Positions 8,209 through 16,501 of a stretch of 64,000 nucleotides of DNA are shown here, one piece after another (positions within the stretch are counted from its first letter, which is position 1; every line of letters begins with the position of its first letter). The notes below the pieces were generated by a model. It saw nothing but the letters and a program-made list of their open reading frames with translations. It was not told where the DNA came from and did not search any database. Source of the stretch: Paracoccus sp. MBLB3053 (lineage in GTDB: Bacteria > Pseudomonadota > Alphaproteobacteria > Rhodobacterales > Rhodobacteraceae); contig NZ_JAVQLW010000002.1 of NCBI RefSeq assembly GCF_031822435.1, forward strand, positions 310,001 through 374,000. The letters are read 5' to 3'. A program made the position numbers and the translations under genes.

Positions 8209-9803
8209 TCCTCTGCCTCCAGCTCAAGTCCGGGTGCGGCTTCAAGCAGGCTTTGGGTATAGGCTTCGCGAGGCGATAGGAAGACCTGCTTCGCGCTGCC
8301 CAGTTCGACAACCCGGCCCTTTTGCATCACTGCGATCCGGTCACAGATCTTGCCCGCGACGCGAAGATCATGGGTGACGAAGATCATGGTGAGGCCGAGC
8401 CGCTCCTTGAGGTCTTCGAGCAAGTCCAGAACCTGAGCTTGAACCGAGACGTCAAGGGCCGATACCGCCTCATCCGCCACGATGATTTCGGGTTCCAGAG
8501 CAAGTGCGCGGGCAATGCCGATCCGCTGGCGTTGTCCGCCCGAGAACTCGTGTGAAAAACGGTTCATGGCGCTCTCCCCCAGCCCGACAAGGGTCAGAAG
8601 CTCGCGCGCGCGGGCCTGCGCCTCGGCACGGCTCTTGCCATGAGAGATGGGGCCCTCGGTCAGGATGCGGCCGATCCGCGCGCGTGGGTTCAGCGAAGCA
8701 TAGGGGTCCTGAAAGATCATCTGGATCCGCTTGCGATGCGCCTTGAGTGCTGCTCCGCGCAGGTTCGAGATATCCTGCCCATCCATCTCGATGCTGCCGC
8801 CGTCTGGCTCGACAAGCTGGACAATGGCGCGGCCCAGCGTCGACTTGCCCGACCCGGATTCACCAACGATGCCCAGAGTTTCGCCGCGCATGAGATCAAT
8901 CGTGACATTGTCGCTGGCCTTCACCACGCGCTCGCCCGTGCGGAACTCCTTAACCAGGTTCCGCACCCGAAGCAGTGGCTCATCACGTTTCGGGGCAGGA
9001 TGAAATTCGACACGCGGGATCGCGTCGATCAGGCGGCGGGTATAGGGATGGTCCGGCGCGACGAGGACCTTCGAGGCCGGTCCTTGTTCGACCAACTCGC
9101 CCAGTTCGATGACAGCGACGTCATCAGCGATCTCGGACACGACGCCGAAGTCATGGGTCACGAACATGACCGCCATGCCGTGGTGGGTCTGCAGATCCTT
9201 GATCAGCGACAGGATCTGCGCCTGGGTGGTAACGTCCAGCGCGGTCGTCGGCTCGTCCGCGATCAGAACCTTCGGCTCAAGCGCAAGGGCCATCGCGATC
9301 ACGACGCGCTGACGTTGCCCGCCCGACAGCTGAAAGGGATAGGCGTTCTGGGCGCGTTCTGGATCGGGAATGCCGACTTCGCGCAAAAGTTGCAGCGCGC
9401 GCGCCGACCGCTGGGTCGGAGTCAGGAGGCCATGGGCCTCGTAAACCTCGGCGATCTGCGCACCGATCCGCATGAGAGGGTTCAGCGCGGTCATCGGTTC
9501 CTGGAAGATCATTGCAATACCCTGACCGCGCAGATCCTGGTATTGTTCTTCCGTCAGACGCGTGATGTCCCGTCCCTGGAACATGATCCGGCCTGCGCCA
9601 ACCGTGACCCCCTGCGGCAGCAGCCCCATGACCGCGTTCGCGGACATGGATTTCCCCGATCCGGATTCGCCGACGATGCAAAGCGTCCGCCCCGGAAACA
9701 GCTTCAGCGTGACATCGCGGACGGCATGCGGGCGATCCGCGCCCTCGGGCAGGTCCAGCGTCAGGTTCTCGATGCTGAGTGTGGGTTCCATCTGGGCCTC
9801 CAT
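8205..9803 (-). CDS. Peptide/nickel-type ABC transporter, fused double ATPase (DppD-DppF)
   Basis: 532 residues containing two complete ABC ATPase domains in tandem. Walker A GESGSGKS occurs near residue 45 and again near 320. LSGGQRQR/FSGGQRQR signatures and Walker B motifs LIADEPTTALD and VADEAVSALD are all present. It powers import of peptides or similar solutes by the adjacent permeases. The first ATG (9803) overlaps the permease stop by one base. A second in-frame ATG at 9791 is preceded by GGAGG and may be the real start. It sits between the permease and GlcD-like genes in one operon. Confidence 0.93.
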   Translation of the reverse strand: MEAQMEPTLSIENLTLDLPEGADRPHAVRDVTLKLFPGRTLCIVGESGSGKSMSANAVMGLLPQGVTVGAGRIMFQGRDITRLTEEQYQDLRGQGIAMIFQEPMTALNPLMRIGAQIAEVYEAHGLLTPTQRSARALQLLREVGIPDPERAQNAYPFQLSGGQRQRVVIAMALALEPKVLIADEPTTALDVTTQAQILSLIKDLQTHHGMAVMFVTHDFGVVSEIADDVAVIELGELVEQGPASKVLVAPDHPYTRRLIDAIPRVEFHPAPKRDEPLLRVRNLVKEFRTGERVVKASDNVTIDLMRGETLGIVGESGSGKSTLGRAIVQLVEPDGGSIEMDGQDISNLRGAALKAHRKRIQMIFQDPYASLNPRARIGRILTEGPISHGKSRAEAQARARELLTLVGLGESAMNRFSHEFSGGQRQRIGIARALALEPEIIVADEAVSALDVSVQAQVLDLLEDLKERLGLTMIFVTHDLRVAGKICDRIAVMQKGRVVELGSAKQVFLSPREAYTQSLLEAAPGLELEAEE

Positions 9804-10642
9804 CAGGCACGCCGCCGCGCGAGGCGGGGGTTCATCGCGTCGTTCAGGCTTTCACCGATAAGGTTGAGTGCCAGGACGGTTATGAGGATCGCCACGCCGG
9901 GAAAGAAGGACAGCCACCATGCCTGCCGGATGACCGTGCGCGCCGCGCCGATCATGTAGCCCCAGGACATGAGGTTCGGATCGCCCAGTCCCAGGAAGGA
10001 CAGCGAGCTTTCCAGCAGGATGGCCGAGGCGACCATCAGCGAGGCCATCACAATGATCGGTGAGATTGCGTTGGGCAGGACCTGGCGCAGGATGATCTGA
10101 CCGGCGGGCAGGCCTTGCAGGATCGCGGCCTCGATATATTCGCGCTTGCGCAGCGACATGACCTCGCCACGCACGAGCCGTGCGACCGGTGGCCAGGACA
10201 CGATTGCAATGGCCAGCGTGATCGACACGACCGAGGGCTGGAAGATCGCCACGATGACGATGGCCAGTGCGAAGCTGGGCACTGTCTGGAAGAACTCGGT
10301 CACGCGCATCAGCAGGTCATCGACCCAGCCGCCGAAATACCCCGCGACCGCGCCGATCGGGATACCGATGAGCAAAGCGGCCAGGGTCGAAACCAGCCCG
10401 ACCAGCAGCGAAACTCGCGCACCATGCGCGAGACCCGCAGCCACGTCGCGCCCGACGGTGTCTGTTCCCAGCGGGAAAGCCATATTGTCGAACGGTGGCA
10501 GAAACGGCCGCTGGACCATCTTCCAGGGATTGCCCGGAAAGAAAAGCGGGGCGAGCAGCGCAACGGCCACGATTAACGCAAGCAGGGTCAGCCCGATTAC
10601 ACCGCCCTTGTTCGAGGCGAAACGACGCCAGAAATCCTTCAT
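9803..10642 (-). CDS. ABC transporter permease (DppC type)
   Basis: Inner-membrane permease of the peptide/nickel family. The N-terminal segment before the first helix, and the EAA loop (EYIEAAILQGLPAGQIILRQ near 180), are typical of DppC/OppC. I chose the ATG at 10642 (MKDFWRRF) because AAGGGGG lies just upstream. An in-frame GTG at 10657 would give five extra residues and overlap the dppB-like stop. About five to six transmembrane segments are visible. It pairs with the DppB-type permease directly upstream. Confidence 0.92.
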   Translation of the reverse strand: MKDFWRRFASNKGGVIGLTLLALIVAVALLAPLFFPGNPWKMVQRPFLPPFDNMAFPLGTDTVGRDVAAGLAHGARVSLLVGLVSTLAALLIGIPIGAVAGYFGGWVDDLLMRVTEFFQTVPSFALAIVIVAIFQPSVVSITLAIAIVSWPPVARLVRGEVMSLRKREYIEAAILQGLPAGQIILRQVLPNAISPIIVMASLMVASAILLESSLSFLGLGDPNLMSWGYMIGAARTVIRQAWWLSFFPGVAILITVLALNLIGESLNDAMNPRLARRRA

Positions 10643-10653
10643 CGTTTCCCCCT

Positions 10654-11628
10654 TCACTGGACGCGGATTCGGGGATCGACGATCCCGTAGATCAGGTCGG
10701 TGATCATGTTGAAGACGATCACCATGGCTGCCGAGACGAAGAAGACGCCCAGCAGTACGTTGTAGTCACGTTGGGCCAGTGCCTCGAACATTAGCCGCCC
10801 GATTCCCGGCCAGGCAAAGACGGTCTCGGTCAGGACGGCGCCGCCCACAAGCTGCCCGGCCTGGAGCCCCGCCAGCGTGACGATCGGCAGCAGCGCGTTT
10901 CTCAGGACGTGGCGGCGCTGGATCAGGCGCGGAGACAGTCCTTTCGCGCGCGCCGTCTTGACGAAATCCATCTGGCTCACCTCGAGCATCGAGGCGCGGG
11001 TCATGCGGGAATAGACGGCCGTGAAGAACAATCCAAGCGACACTGCCGGCAGGACGAGGTGACGGGCGATATCCATTGCGCGCGCCATGCCCGTATATCC
11101 TGCGCCGACCGTCTCGAAGCCGAAGGGCGGCAGCCAACCCAGCGTCACCGAAAACAGCAGCACCCCCATGAGCGCAGCCCAGAACAAAGGCGTCGCATAG
11201 AAGATGAGCGCAACCGTGGAAATCAGCGTGTCAGACCACCTCCCGACGCGGCTGGCCGCGAGCACGCCGGCCAGAACGCCGAGCACGAGCGACACGAGGA
11301 AGGCCGATCCGGTCAAAAGGAGCGTTGCCGGAAGACGATCCAGGATCAGGTCCAGCACCGGCATCTGCTGACGATAGGAAAAGCCAAGATCCAACCTGGC
11401 CACGTCCGAGACATATTTCCAGAGCTGAACGTAAAGGGGCTGGTCGAGGCCGAACTTGATGCGCAGCTGCTCAAGGAACAGCTCGTCGGTCGCCCCCGCT
11501 TCGCCAGCCATGACGGTGGCGGGATCGCCCGGGGCGGAGTGGATCAGGAGAAAGTTCAGGACGAGAATGGCCAGCAGCACAATCGCGGCTTTGACCAATC
11601 GCCCGGCGATGCGGGTGATGATCTTCAT
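10654..11628 (-). CDS. ABC transporter permease (DppB type)
   Basis: 324 residues with six probable membrane segments. The N-terminal segment LVLNFLLIHSAPGDPATVMAG, the EAA loop near 225 (FVKTARAKGLSPRLIQRRH) and the LTETVFAWPGIGRLMFEAL stretch near 265 are all typical of DppB/OppB. It forms the translocation pore with the DppC-type subunit. It begins 62 bases after the solute-binding protein gene, with a strong stem-loop between them, so its expression may be lower than that of the binding protein. Confidence 0.92.
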   Translation of the reverse strand: MKIITRIAGRLVKAAIVLLAILVLNFLLIHSAPGDPATVMAGEAGATDELFLEQLRIKFGLDQPLYVQLWKYVSDVARLDLGFSYRQQMPVLDLILDRLPATLLLTGSAFLVSLVLGVLAGVLAASRVGRWSDTLISTVALIFYATPLFWAALMGVLLFSVTLGWLPPFGFETVGAGYTGMARAMDIARHLVLPAVSLGLFFTAVYSRMTRASMLEVSQMDFVKTARAKGLSPRLIQRRHVLRNALLPIVTLAGLQAGQLVGGAVLTETVFAWPGIGRLMFEALAQRDYNVLLGVFFVSAAMVIVFNMITDLIYGIVDPRIRVQ

Positions 11629-11656
11629 GTCGGGAAACCTCGGACAGGAACGGAAA

Positions 11657-11684
11657 GACCCCGGCGCATCGCTGCGCCGGGGTC
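11657..11684 (-). terminator. Strong stem-loop between solute-binding protein and permease genes
   Basis: GACCCCGGCGCA and TGCGCCGGGGTC form a perfect 12-bp stem closed by a 4-base loop, 7 bases past the binding-protein stop. Only a weak T-rich tract follows on the minus strand. Stem-loops at this position in ABC operons commonly stabilise the binding-protein mRNA end and reduce readthrough to the permeases. That role is inferred here. Confidence 0.65.
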
Positions 11685-11690
11685 ACGCCG

Positions 11691-13238
11691 TCACTTCTCG
11701 ATATAGGCGTTCTTGAAGCCGTCGTTGACGCCGATGCCGGTGGTAATCAGGTCCTTGACGTTGCAACGCGTGATGGTCGGGAAGCCCATGTCCAGAAGCC
11801 ACCCCACCGGAACATCCTCGGCGAGCTTTCTTTGCACCTCGGTATAGGCGGCAGCACGCTCATCGGTGTTGATCGTCCCGGCACCCTTCTCGAACAATGC
11901 GTCAATATCGGGGTTGGAATAGCCTGCGACGTTGTTCCAGGGCGAGCCTTTCGCGATGTTCGAAGAAATATACGTCCGCGCCACGCCCAGTGCCGGGTCG
12001 CCGTATTGGAACAGATAGGTGGTCGAAAGGTCGAAATCCCAGTCCGAAAGGCGCTTGTTCCAGCCAGCGACGTCGGTCGAGACGATGTCGACATTCACGC
12101 CGATGTCCGACAGGTTCTGCTTGATGACCTCGGCAAGACGCATCCACGTTTCGCCATAGGGCATGGGCACGAACTCCAGGACCTCGCCGTCATAGCCCGA
12201 AGCCTTGACCAGTTCCTTCGCCTTTTCGGGATCATAGCTGAAGGGCGCGATCGAGGCGTCGTAGAAGCGGGTCGAACCGGCGAACGGGCCGGTCGAGACC
12301 TTTCCCATCCCGTTCCAAAGCGCGTCGCGCACGAAATCGCGGTCGATCGCATACATGATCGCCTGACGGAATTCCTTGCTGGCGGTGGGCCCTTGGCGGT
12401 TGTTCATCCACACCCAGCTTTGCGGCCCGAAGAATTCCCAGCCCGACTCGGTCGAGCAGGTATTTTCCAGCGCGGTAATACGCGGCACATCGAAATTCTC
12501 GATCGAGCCGCCCGGCAGGATGTCGACCTGGCCGGTTTCGAAGGCCACGGCGCGCGAGGCGGCGTCGGGGATGACATGCCAATAGATTTCGTCGAGATAG
12601 GGCTTGCCCTCATCCCAGTAGTCGGCGTTCTTCACAAGCTTGATGTAGGAGCCCTTGGACCATTCATCGAGCTTGAAGGGGCCCGTGCCGATGGGCGTGT
12701 TGTTCGCCGGGTTGGTGGCGAAGTCGGTGCCTTCGTAGACGTGCTTGGGAACGATCGGCATAGAACCGACCTCGAAGGCGTTGAGGAATGGACCGAAGGC
12801 CGATTTCAACTTGAAGACGACTGTGTTGTCGTCCGGCGCAGTGATGGATTCGACATGCGCGAGCACGGCGCGGAAGCGCGGGTGGGATTCGCGCAGGAAC
12901 ACATCGGCGGTAAATACCACGTCGGCAGACGAGAAAGGCGTGCCGTCGTGCCATTTCACGCCGTCTTCCAGGTGGAAGGTATAGGTCAGGCCGTCCTCGG
13001 AGATTTCCCAACTTTTCGCCAATGATGGCATCGGGTTCAGCTTGGTGTCGTAGCGCAGCAGGCCTTCGTAGATGTTACCTGCGACCATCTGGGTCGGAGC
13101 ATTCTGGACCAGGCCGAGCATCAGGCTCGGGGGCTCAGGCTGGACGACGATGTTCGCGCGCCCTCCCATCACGGGATCCGCCATTGCGGAAGTGGCTGGC
13201 AGCAGACCTGCTATCGCTGCGGTCAGTAGTCGGCGCAT
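11691..13238 (-). CDS. ABC transporter solute-binding protein, family 5 (DppA type)
   Basis: 515 residues, first gene of the leftward operon. It begins with a Sec signal peptide (LLTAAIAGLLPATSAMA, cleavage probably after residue 20). Family 5 features follow: LAKSWEISEDGLTYTFHLEDGVKWHDGTPF near 70-100 and FRQAIMYAIDRD near 300. It binds the solute in the periplasm and delivers it to the DppB/C-type permease. Family 5 proteins take peptides, opines, sugars or nickel. The downstream deacetylase and hydroxyacid dehydrogenase suggest an acylated or opine-like compound rather than a plain peptide. Confidence 0.93.
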   Translation of the reverse strand: MRRLLTAAIAGLLPATSAMADPVMGGRANIVVQPEPPSLMLGLVQNAPTQMVAGNIYEGLLRYDTKLNPMPSLAKSWEISEDGLTYTFHLEDGVKWHDGTPFSSADVVFTADVFLRESHPRFRAVLAHVESITAPDDNTVVFKLKSAFGPFLNAFEVGSMPIVPKHVYEGTDFATNPANNTPIGTGPFKLDEWSKGSYIKLVKNADYWDEGKPYLDEIYWHVIPDAASRAVAFETGQVDILPGGSIENFDVPRITALENTCSTESGWEFFGPQSWVWMNNRQGPTASKEFRQAIMYAIDRDFVRDALWNGMGKVSTGPFAGSTRFYDASIAPFSYDPEKAKELVKASGYDGEVLEFVPMPYGETWMRLAEVIKQNLSDIGVNVDIVSTDVAGWNKRLSDWDFDLSTTYLFQYGDPALGVARTYISSNIAKGSPWNNVAGYSNPDIDALFEKGAGTINTDERAAAYTEVQRKLAEDVPVGWLLDMGFPTITRCNVKDLITTGIGVNDGFKNAYIEK

Positions 13239-13543
13239 GGAAAAACTCCCTGGTTGATGGGCATTGCCTGCCCTTATCGGCTCGTTCGGAGGTGCGGTCT
13301 TGCGGCCGCGAACCGCACTATTCGCGAGAGCGGGGGTGTCGACAAATAGGCTGGGCCTATGGTTGCAATCAGCGTGGCTCCATCGCTCTGAAAGAAGCGA
13401 TCTTGATCGAGCGGACGGTCACGGCCATCCGCCCTATGGCAGTCATTGAACGGACTTATTTGTGTCATTCCCGAGCTTGTGGAACTAAGTCGTCCCAACA
13501 AGGCCGGAACGCAGTCCGGCGCATCAGAACCGGGGGAGCGACC
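13239..13543. other. Divergent promoter region between two catabolic operons
   Basis: 305 bases without a convincing gene, shared by the leftward ABC operon and the rightward OCD/TRAP operon. Its main feature is the palindrome at 13346-13360. A longer reading frame runs through it in the frame of the OCD-family gene, but it has no ribosome binding site and lies partly antisense to the binding-protein gene. Confidence 0.6.
13346..13360. promoter_or_regulatory. Palindromic operator candidate ATAGGC-TGG-GCCTAT (copy 1)
   Basis: A perfect 6-bp inverted repeat with a 3-base spacer, containing a T-N11-A core as in LysR-type boxes. It lies 108 bases before the binding-protein gene and 184 bases before the OCD-family gene. 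The same palindrome recurs before the LysR gene (20105-20119), and a one-base variant of this copy lies before the RraA-like gene (20938-20952). It is therefore a good candidate for that LysR protein's binding site. Confidence 0.65.
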
Positions 13544-14479
13544 GTGCAGCTATATGACCATCACGCCGTTGAGGACCGACTGGATTGGTCGTTGCTGATC
13601 GAGAACCTGCGCCAGGGATTTGCCCGCGCCACGGTCGAGGCGCCACCGCGTCAGGTGCTGAGCATCACCCAGCCTGACGGGACCGAGGCATCGCTTCTGA
13701 TCATGCCCGCCTGGGAAGGGGGAAAGGCGATCGGGGTGAAGGTCGTGACCTTCTTCCCCGGCAATGCCGCGCAAGGGAAGGCGACGATCAACGCGGGCTT
13801 TCTGATGTTCGATGGCGCGGACGGTCGCTTCGTCTCGGCTATGGATGGCGACGCGTTGACGGCGCGTCGAACCGCAGCGGCCTCCGCGCTCGCGGCCGAT
13901 TACCTTGCCCGCAAGGATGCGCGCAGGCTGCTGGTATTGGGAACCGGTCAGCTTGCTGCGGCAGTCGCCCAGGCGCATGCCAAGATGCGCAATTATTCCG
14001 AGGTCGCGATCTGGGGACGCAGCATCGAAAAGGCCGAAACGGTTGTGGAAGATCTGTGTCGGCTGGGCCTGCCCGCAATTGTCTGCACGGATCTCGAGGC
14101 GGGGTGCAGGGCCGCTGATGTCGTCAGTTCGGTCACGGCCTCGACCTCCCCCTTCATTCGCGGCGAATGGTTGTCGCCAGGCAGCCACCTTGACCTGATC
14201 GGGGCCTTCAAGGCCGATATGCGTGAATGCGACGATTTGGCCCTGACGCAGGCGGATGTCTTTGTCGACGGGCGGGCGGGCGCAGTGCTGGCGGGCGATC
14301 TCGCACAGCCGATCGCGGGCGGCTTGTTTGACGCGTCGCGCATTCTTGGCGACCTGACCGAGCTGGTGCAGGGGCGAGTGGAAGGGCGCAGGGATGCCGC
14401 ATCGCGCACGCTTTTCAAATCGGTCGGGATGTCTCAGGAAGACCTGATTGCCGCGATCCAGGTATCCGGCCTCGGCTGA
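13544..14479 (+). CDS. OCD/mu-crystallin family oxidoreductase (short form)
   Basis: 311 residues from a GTG start with GGGGAG about 6 bases upstream; the longer in-frame extension lacks support. The family motif VKVVTFFPGN lies near residue 67 and a Rossmann motif VLGTGQLAAAVAQAH near 124. Short members include alanine dehydrogenases, delta-1-pyrroline-2-carboxylate reductases and EutC-like proteins, so a cyclic-imine or amino-acid reductase/deaminase role is as likely as ornithine cyclodeamination. It is divergent from the ABC operon and precedes the TRAP operon by about 200 bases. Confidence 0.82.
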   Translation: MQLYDHHAVEDRLDWSLLIENLRQGFARATVEAPPRQVLSITQPDGTEASLLIMPAWEGGKAIGVKVVTFFPGNAAQGKATINAGFLMFDGADGRFVSAMDGDALTARRTAAASALAADYLARKDARRLLVLGTGQLAAAVAQAHAKMRNYSEVAIWGRSIEKAETVVEDLCRLGLPAIVCTDLEAGCRAADVVSSVTASTSPFIRGEWLSPGSHLDLIGAFKADMRECDDLALTQADVFVDGRAGAVLAGDLAQPIAGGLFDASRILGDLTELVQGRVEGRRDAASRTLFKSVGMSQEDLIAAIQVSGLG

Positions 14480-14484
14480 CACCA

Positions 14485-14520
14485 AGGGGGCGACTTCGCG
14501 GTCCGAAAGGTCGGCCCCCT
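14485..14520 (+). terminator. Stem-loop after the OCD-family gene
   Basis: AGGGGGCGAC at 14485-14494 pairs with GTCGGCCCCCT at 14510-14520 with one bulged G, six bases past the stop. The following bases (GCTTGTCTTG) are only mildly T-rich. It may act as a partial terminator or attenuator before the TRAP genes. Confidence 0.45.
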
Positions 14521-14682
14521 GCTTGTCTTGCCCCGAGGGCCCGGGTGGCGGGCGGTGCTTGCGCACCCCTTGCGTCCCAATCATAGGCGGAGCGCATTCC
14601 AAGCATTGGACCCCGCTATTTGCCATCGGCAAGCCCGGTGGTTCAGATTTGCGAGAACAGAAATTCCAACGGGAGCATGTCA

Positions 14683-15675
14683 ATGAACAACGCAAAAACA
14701 TTCCGCGCCGGGCTTGCCGCCGCCCTGATGTCGGTTTCGATCCTCGGGCTGGCCGGCCCGGCTTCGGCGGAAACCACCATCCGTATCGGTCACGTCCTGG
14801 CTGACGGCCATAGCTGGAACGTCGCGGCGCAGGGTTTCGCGAAGGAAGTCGGCGAAAAGACCGAAGGTCGCGTCAAGATCGAGGTGTTCCCCGGCGGCCA
14901 GCTTGGCAACGAGAAGGACATGATCGAGGGGCTTCAGTTCGGCGCCGTGCAAGGCGGCGTGATCGGGGCGGGTTCTTTCCAGACGATCGAGCCCAAGCTT
15001 GGCATCATCGAGATGCCCTATGCCTGGTCGTCGCGCGAAAAGGCATTCGCGGCGCTTGACGGCGATCTTGGCGCGGCACTTTCCGACATGCTCGAGGAAA
15101 AGAATGTCAAGGTTCTGGCCTGGTGGGAAAACGGCTACAGAAATGTGACGAACTCGAAGCTGCCGATCGAAGCCCCGGCCGATCTCGATGGCCTGAAGAT
15201 CCGCGTCACACCCGACAAGGTGCGCCTTGAGACCTTCGAGATCATGGGCGCGCAGCCCGCGCCGCTGGCCTTCGGCGAGCTTTATTCCGCCCTGCAGCAG
15301 GGTGTTTTCGACGCACAGGAAAACCCACTGTCGATCATCTGGTCTTCGTCTTTCTTCGAGGTGCAGAAATACGTCTCGATGACCCAGCATGTCTGGGGTG
15401 CCGCCACGCTCGTGCTGTCCAAGCCCGTCTGGGAGAAGCTCTCGCCCGAAGACCAGCAGATCGTCGAGGCGGCGGCCCAGGAATGGGGCGAGAAACAGCG
15501 CCAGATGGTTGCCGATTCCGATGCCGAGATGATCGCCAAGCTCAAGGAAAAGGGCATGGAGTTCAACGATGTCGACAAGGCCGCATTCGAAGCCGCCGTC
15601 CAGCCGGTCTGGGATCAGAACGCGGATGTCTTCGGCCCCGATCTGATGGCGATTATGGAAAGCTATCGCAAATGA
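14683..15675 (+). CDS. dctP: TRAP transporter solute-binding protein (DctP family)
   Basis: 330 residues. I chose the ATG at 14683 because GGGAG lies 7 bases upstream; the ATG at 14677 is too close to it. A signal peptide (FRAGLAAALMSVSILGLAGPASA) is followed by the mature start ETTIRIGHVLADGHSWN. DctP features include FPGGQLGNEKDMIEGLQ near 80, and the substrate-carboxylate arginine probably lies in LDGLKIRVTP near 165. It captures an organic acid in the periplasm for the DctQ/DctM pair encoded two genes downstream. The stop overlaps the cupin gene. Confidence 0.93.
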   Translation: MNNAKTFRAGLAAALMSVSILGLAGPASAETTIRIGHVLADGHSWNVAAQGFAKEVGEKTEGRVKIEVFPGGQLGNEKDMIEGLQFGAVQGGVIGAGSFQTIEPKLGIIEMPYAWSSREKAFAALDGDLGAALSDMLEEKNVKVLAWWENGYRNVTNSKLPIEAPADLDGLKIRVTPDKVRLETFEIMGAQPAPLAFGELYSALQQGVFDAQENPLSIIWSSSFFEVQKYVSMTQHVWGAATLVLSKPVWEKLSPEDQQIVEAAAQEWGEKQRQMVADSDAEMIAKLKEKGMEFNDVDKAAFEAAVQPVWDQNADVFGPDLMAIMESYRK

Positions 15676-16049
15676 GCCCCCGCGCTCCTGAAATTCGCCA
15701 ACTTGAAGAGGTCGCCCCGGTCCAGCTTTTCGATTTCAGCCAGAAAGTGCTGTTTTCGCCGAAAGAACGGGGCGAAGGATTCATCAAGATGGCTGTCACC
15801 ACGGGCAAGAGGGGCGCGCGCAGCGTGCCCCACGCCCATCCAAGGGACGAAGTGACCCTGACCTTGAAAGGCCAGGCCGTGCTGCGCGCCAATGGTCGGG
15901 AATACCACATGACCGAAGGCACCGCACTGCGCTTGCCGCCTGGCGTTGTCCACGAGGTCGAGGTCCTTTCCGATGAATGGGTCGTCGTCGCGGCATATTG
16001 CGACGAATGCCAGCTTTGCGTGCCCTTGAAGGGAAGGGAGAGCGAATGA
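15672..16049 (+). CDS. Small cupin-domain protein embedded in a TRAP operon
   Basis: 125 residues forming a single cupin beta-barrel. Motif 1 is near residues 52-72 (SVPHAHPRDEVTLTLKGQ, with a two-histidine-like HAH plus E) and motif 2 near 88-100 (LRLPPGVVHEVEVLS). The start overlaps the dctP stop and its own stop overlaps the dctQ start (ATGA on both sides), so it is co-translated with the transporter. The function is unknown. Possibilities are an isomerase, epimerase or decarboxylase acting on the imported acid, or a sensor of it. Confidence 0.8.
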   Translation: MSPRAPEIRQLEEVAPVQLFDFSQKVLFSPKERGEGFIKMAVTTGKRGARSVPHAHPRDEVTLTLKGQAVLRANGREYHMTEGTALRLPPGVVHEVEVLSDEWVVVAAYCDECQLCVPLKGRESE

Positions 16050-16501
16050 AGCGCCTGGCCCGAACACTTGATGCGCTTGCGCGCACCATCGGCGCGATCG
16101 GTATCGCTGCACTTGCAGGCATCGTCGCATGGGTGGTCTTTTCTCGCTACGTTCTGGGCGTCACGCCCCGCTGGTCCGAGGAATTGCCGCGGCTGATCCT
16201 TGTCTGGGTGACCTTTCTCGGCGTGGTGTCCGGCTTTGCGCGTGGCTCGCATTTCGAAGCCGGGATCGCAGACATGATCTTGGGGCAGGGGCCCCTGCGA
16301 CGCGCCGCGCGCTGGCTTGCACTGTTCGCAAGCGCGGCCTTCCTTGTCGTTCTGTTGGTCACCGGCTGGCAGATCACCGGTTTCACCTGGCACCACGCCA
16401 CGACGGCTCTCGCCTTGCCGGGTGGTCTTTTCTACCTGTGCCTTCCGATCGGAGCGGCACTTTCGCTGGTCGCGCTGGTCGCGGGAAGGTTCGGAAAATG
16501 A
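16046..16501 (+). CDS. dctQ: TRAP transporter small permease (DctQ family)
   Basis: 151 residues with four predicted membrane segments. The hallmark VVFSRYVLGVTPRWSEELPRLILVWVTFLG covers about residues 30-60. It forms the membrane complex with DctM. The ATG overlaps the cupin stop, and the stop overlaps the dctM start by 4 bases. The order dctP-cupin-dctQ-dctM is unusual only in the inserted cupin. Confidence 0.92.
   Translation: MKRLARTLDALARTIGAIGIAALAGIVAWVVFSRYVLGVTPRWSEELPRLILVWVTFLGVVSGFARGSHFEAGIADMILGQGPLRRAARWLALFASAAFLVVLLVTGWQITGFTWHHATTALALPGGLFYLCLPIGAALSLVALVAGRFGK

Noticed and set aside
6958..8262. 434-codon plus-strand frame over the GlcD-like gene
   Set aside because: No domain, and the minus-strand frame encodes a complete FAD oxidase with conserved motifs and overlapping neighbours.
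13022..13543. N-terminal extension of the OCD-family gene back into the binding-protein gene
   Set aside because: No ribosome binding site or conserved sequence. The GTG at 13544 has GGGGAG upstream and gives the family's normal length.
14583..14597. ATAGGC-GGA-GCGCAT as a fourth copy of the LysR palindrome before dctP
   Set aside because: Only four of six arm positions pair. The location is suggestive, but the match is too weak to claim.
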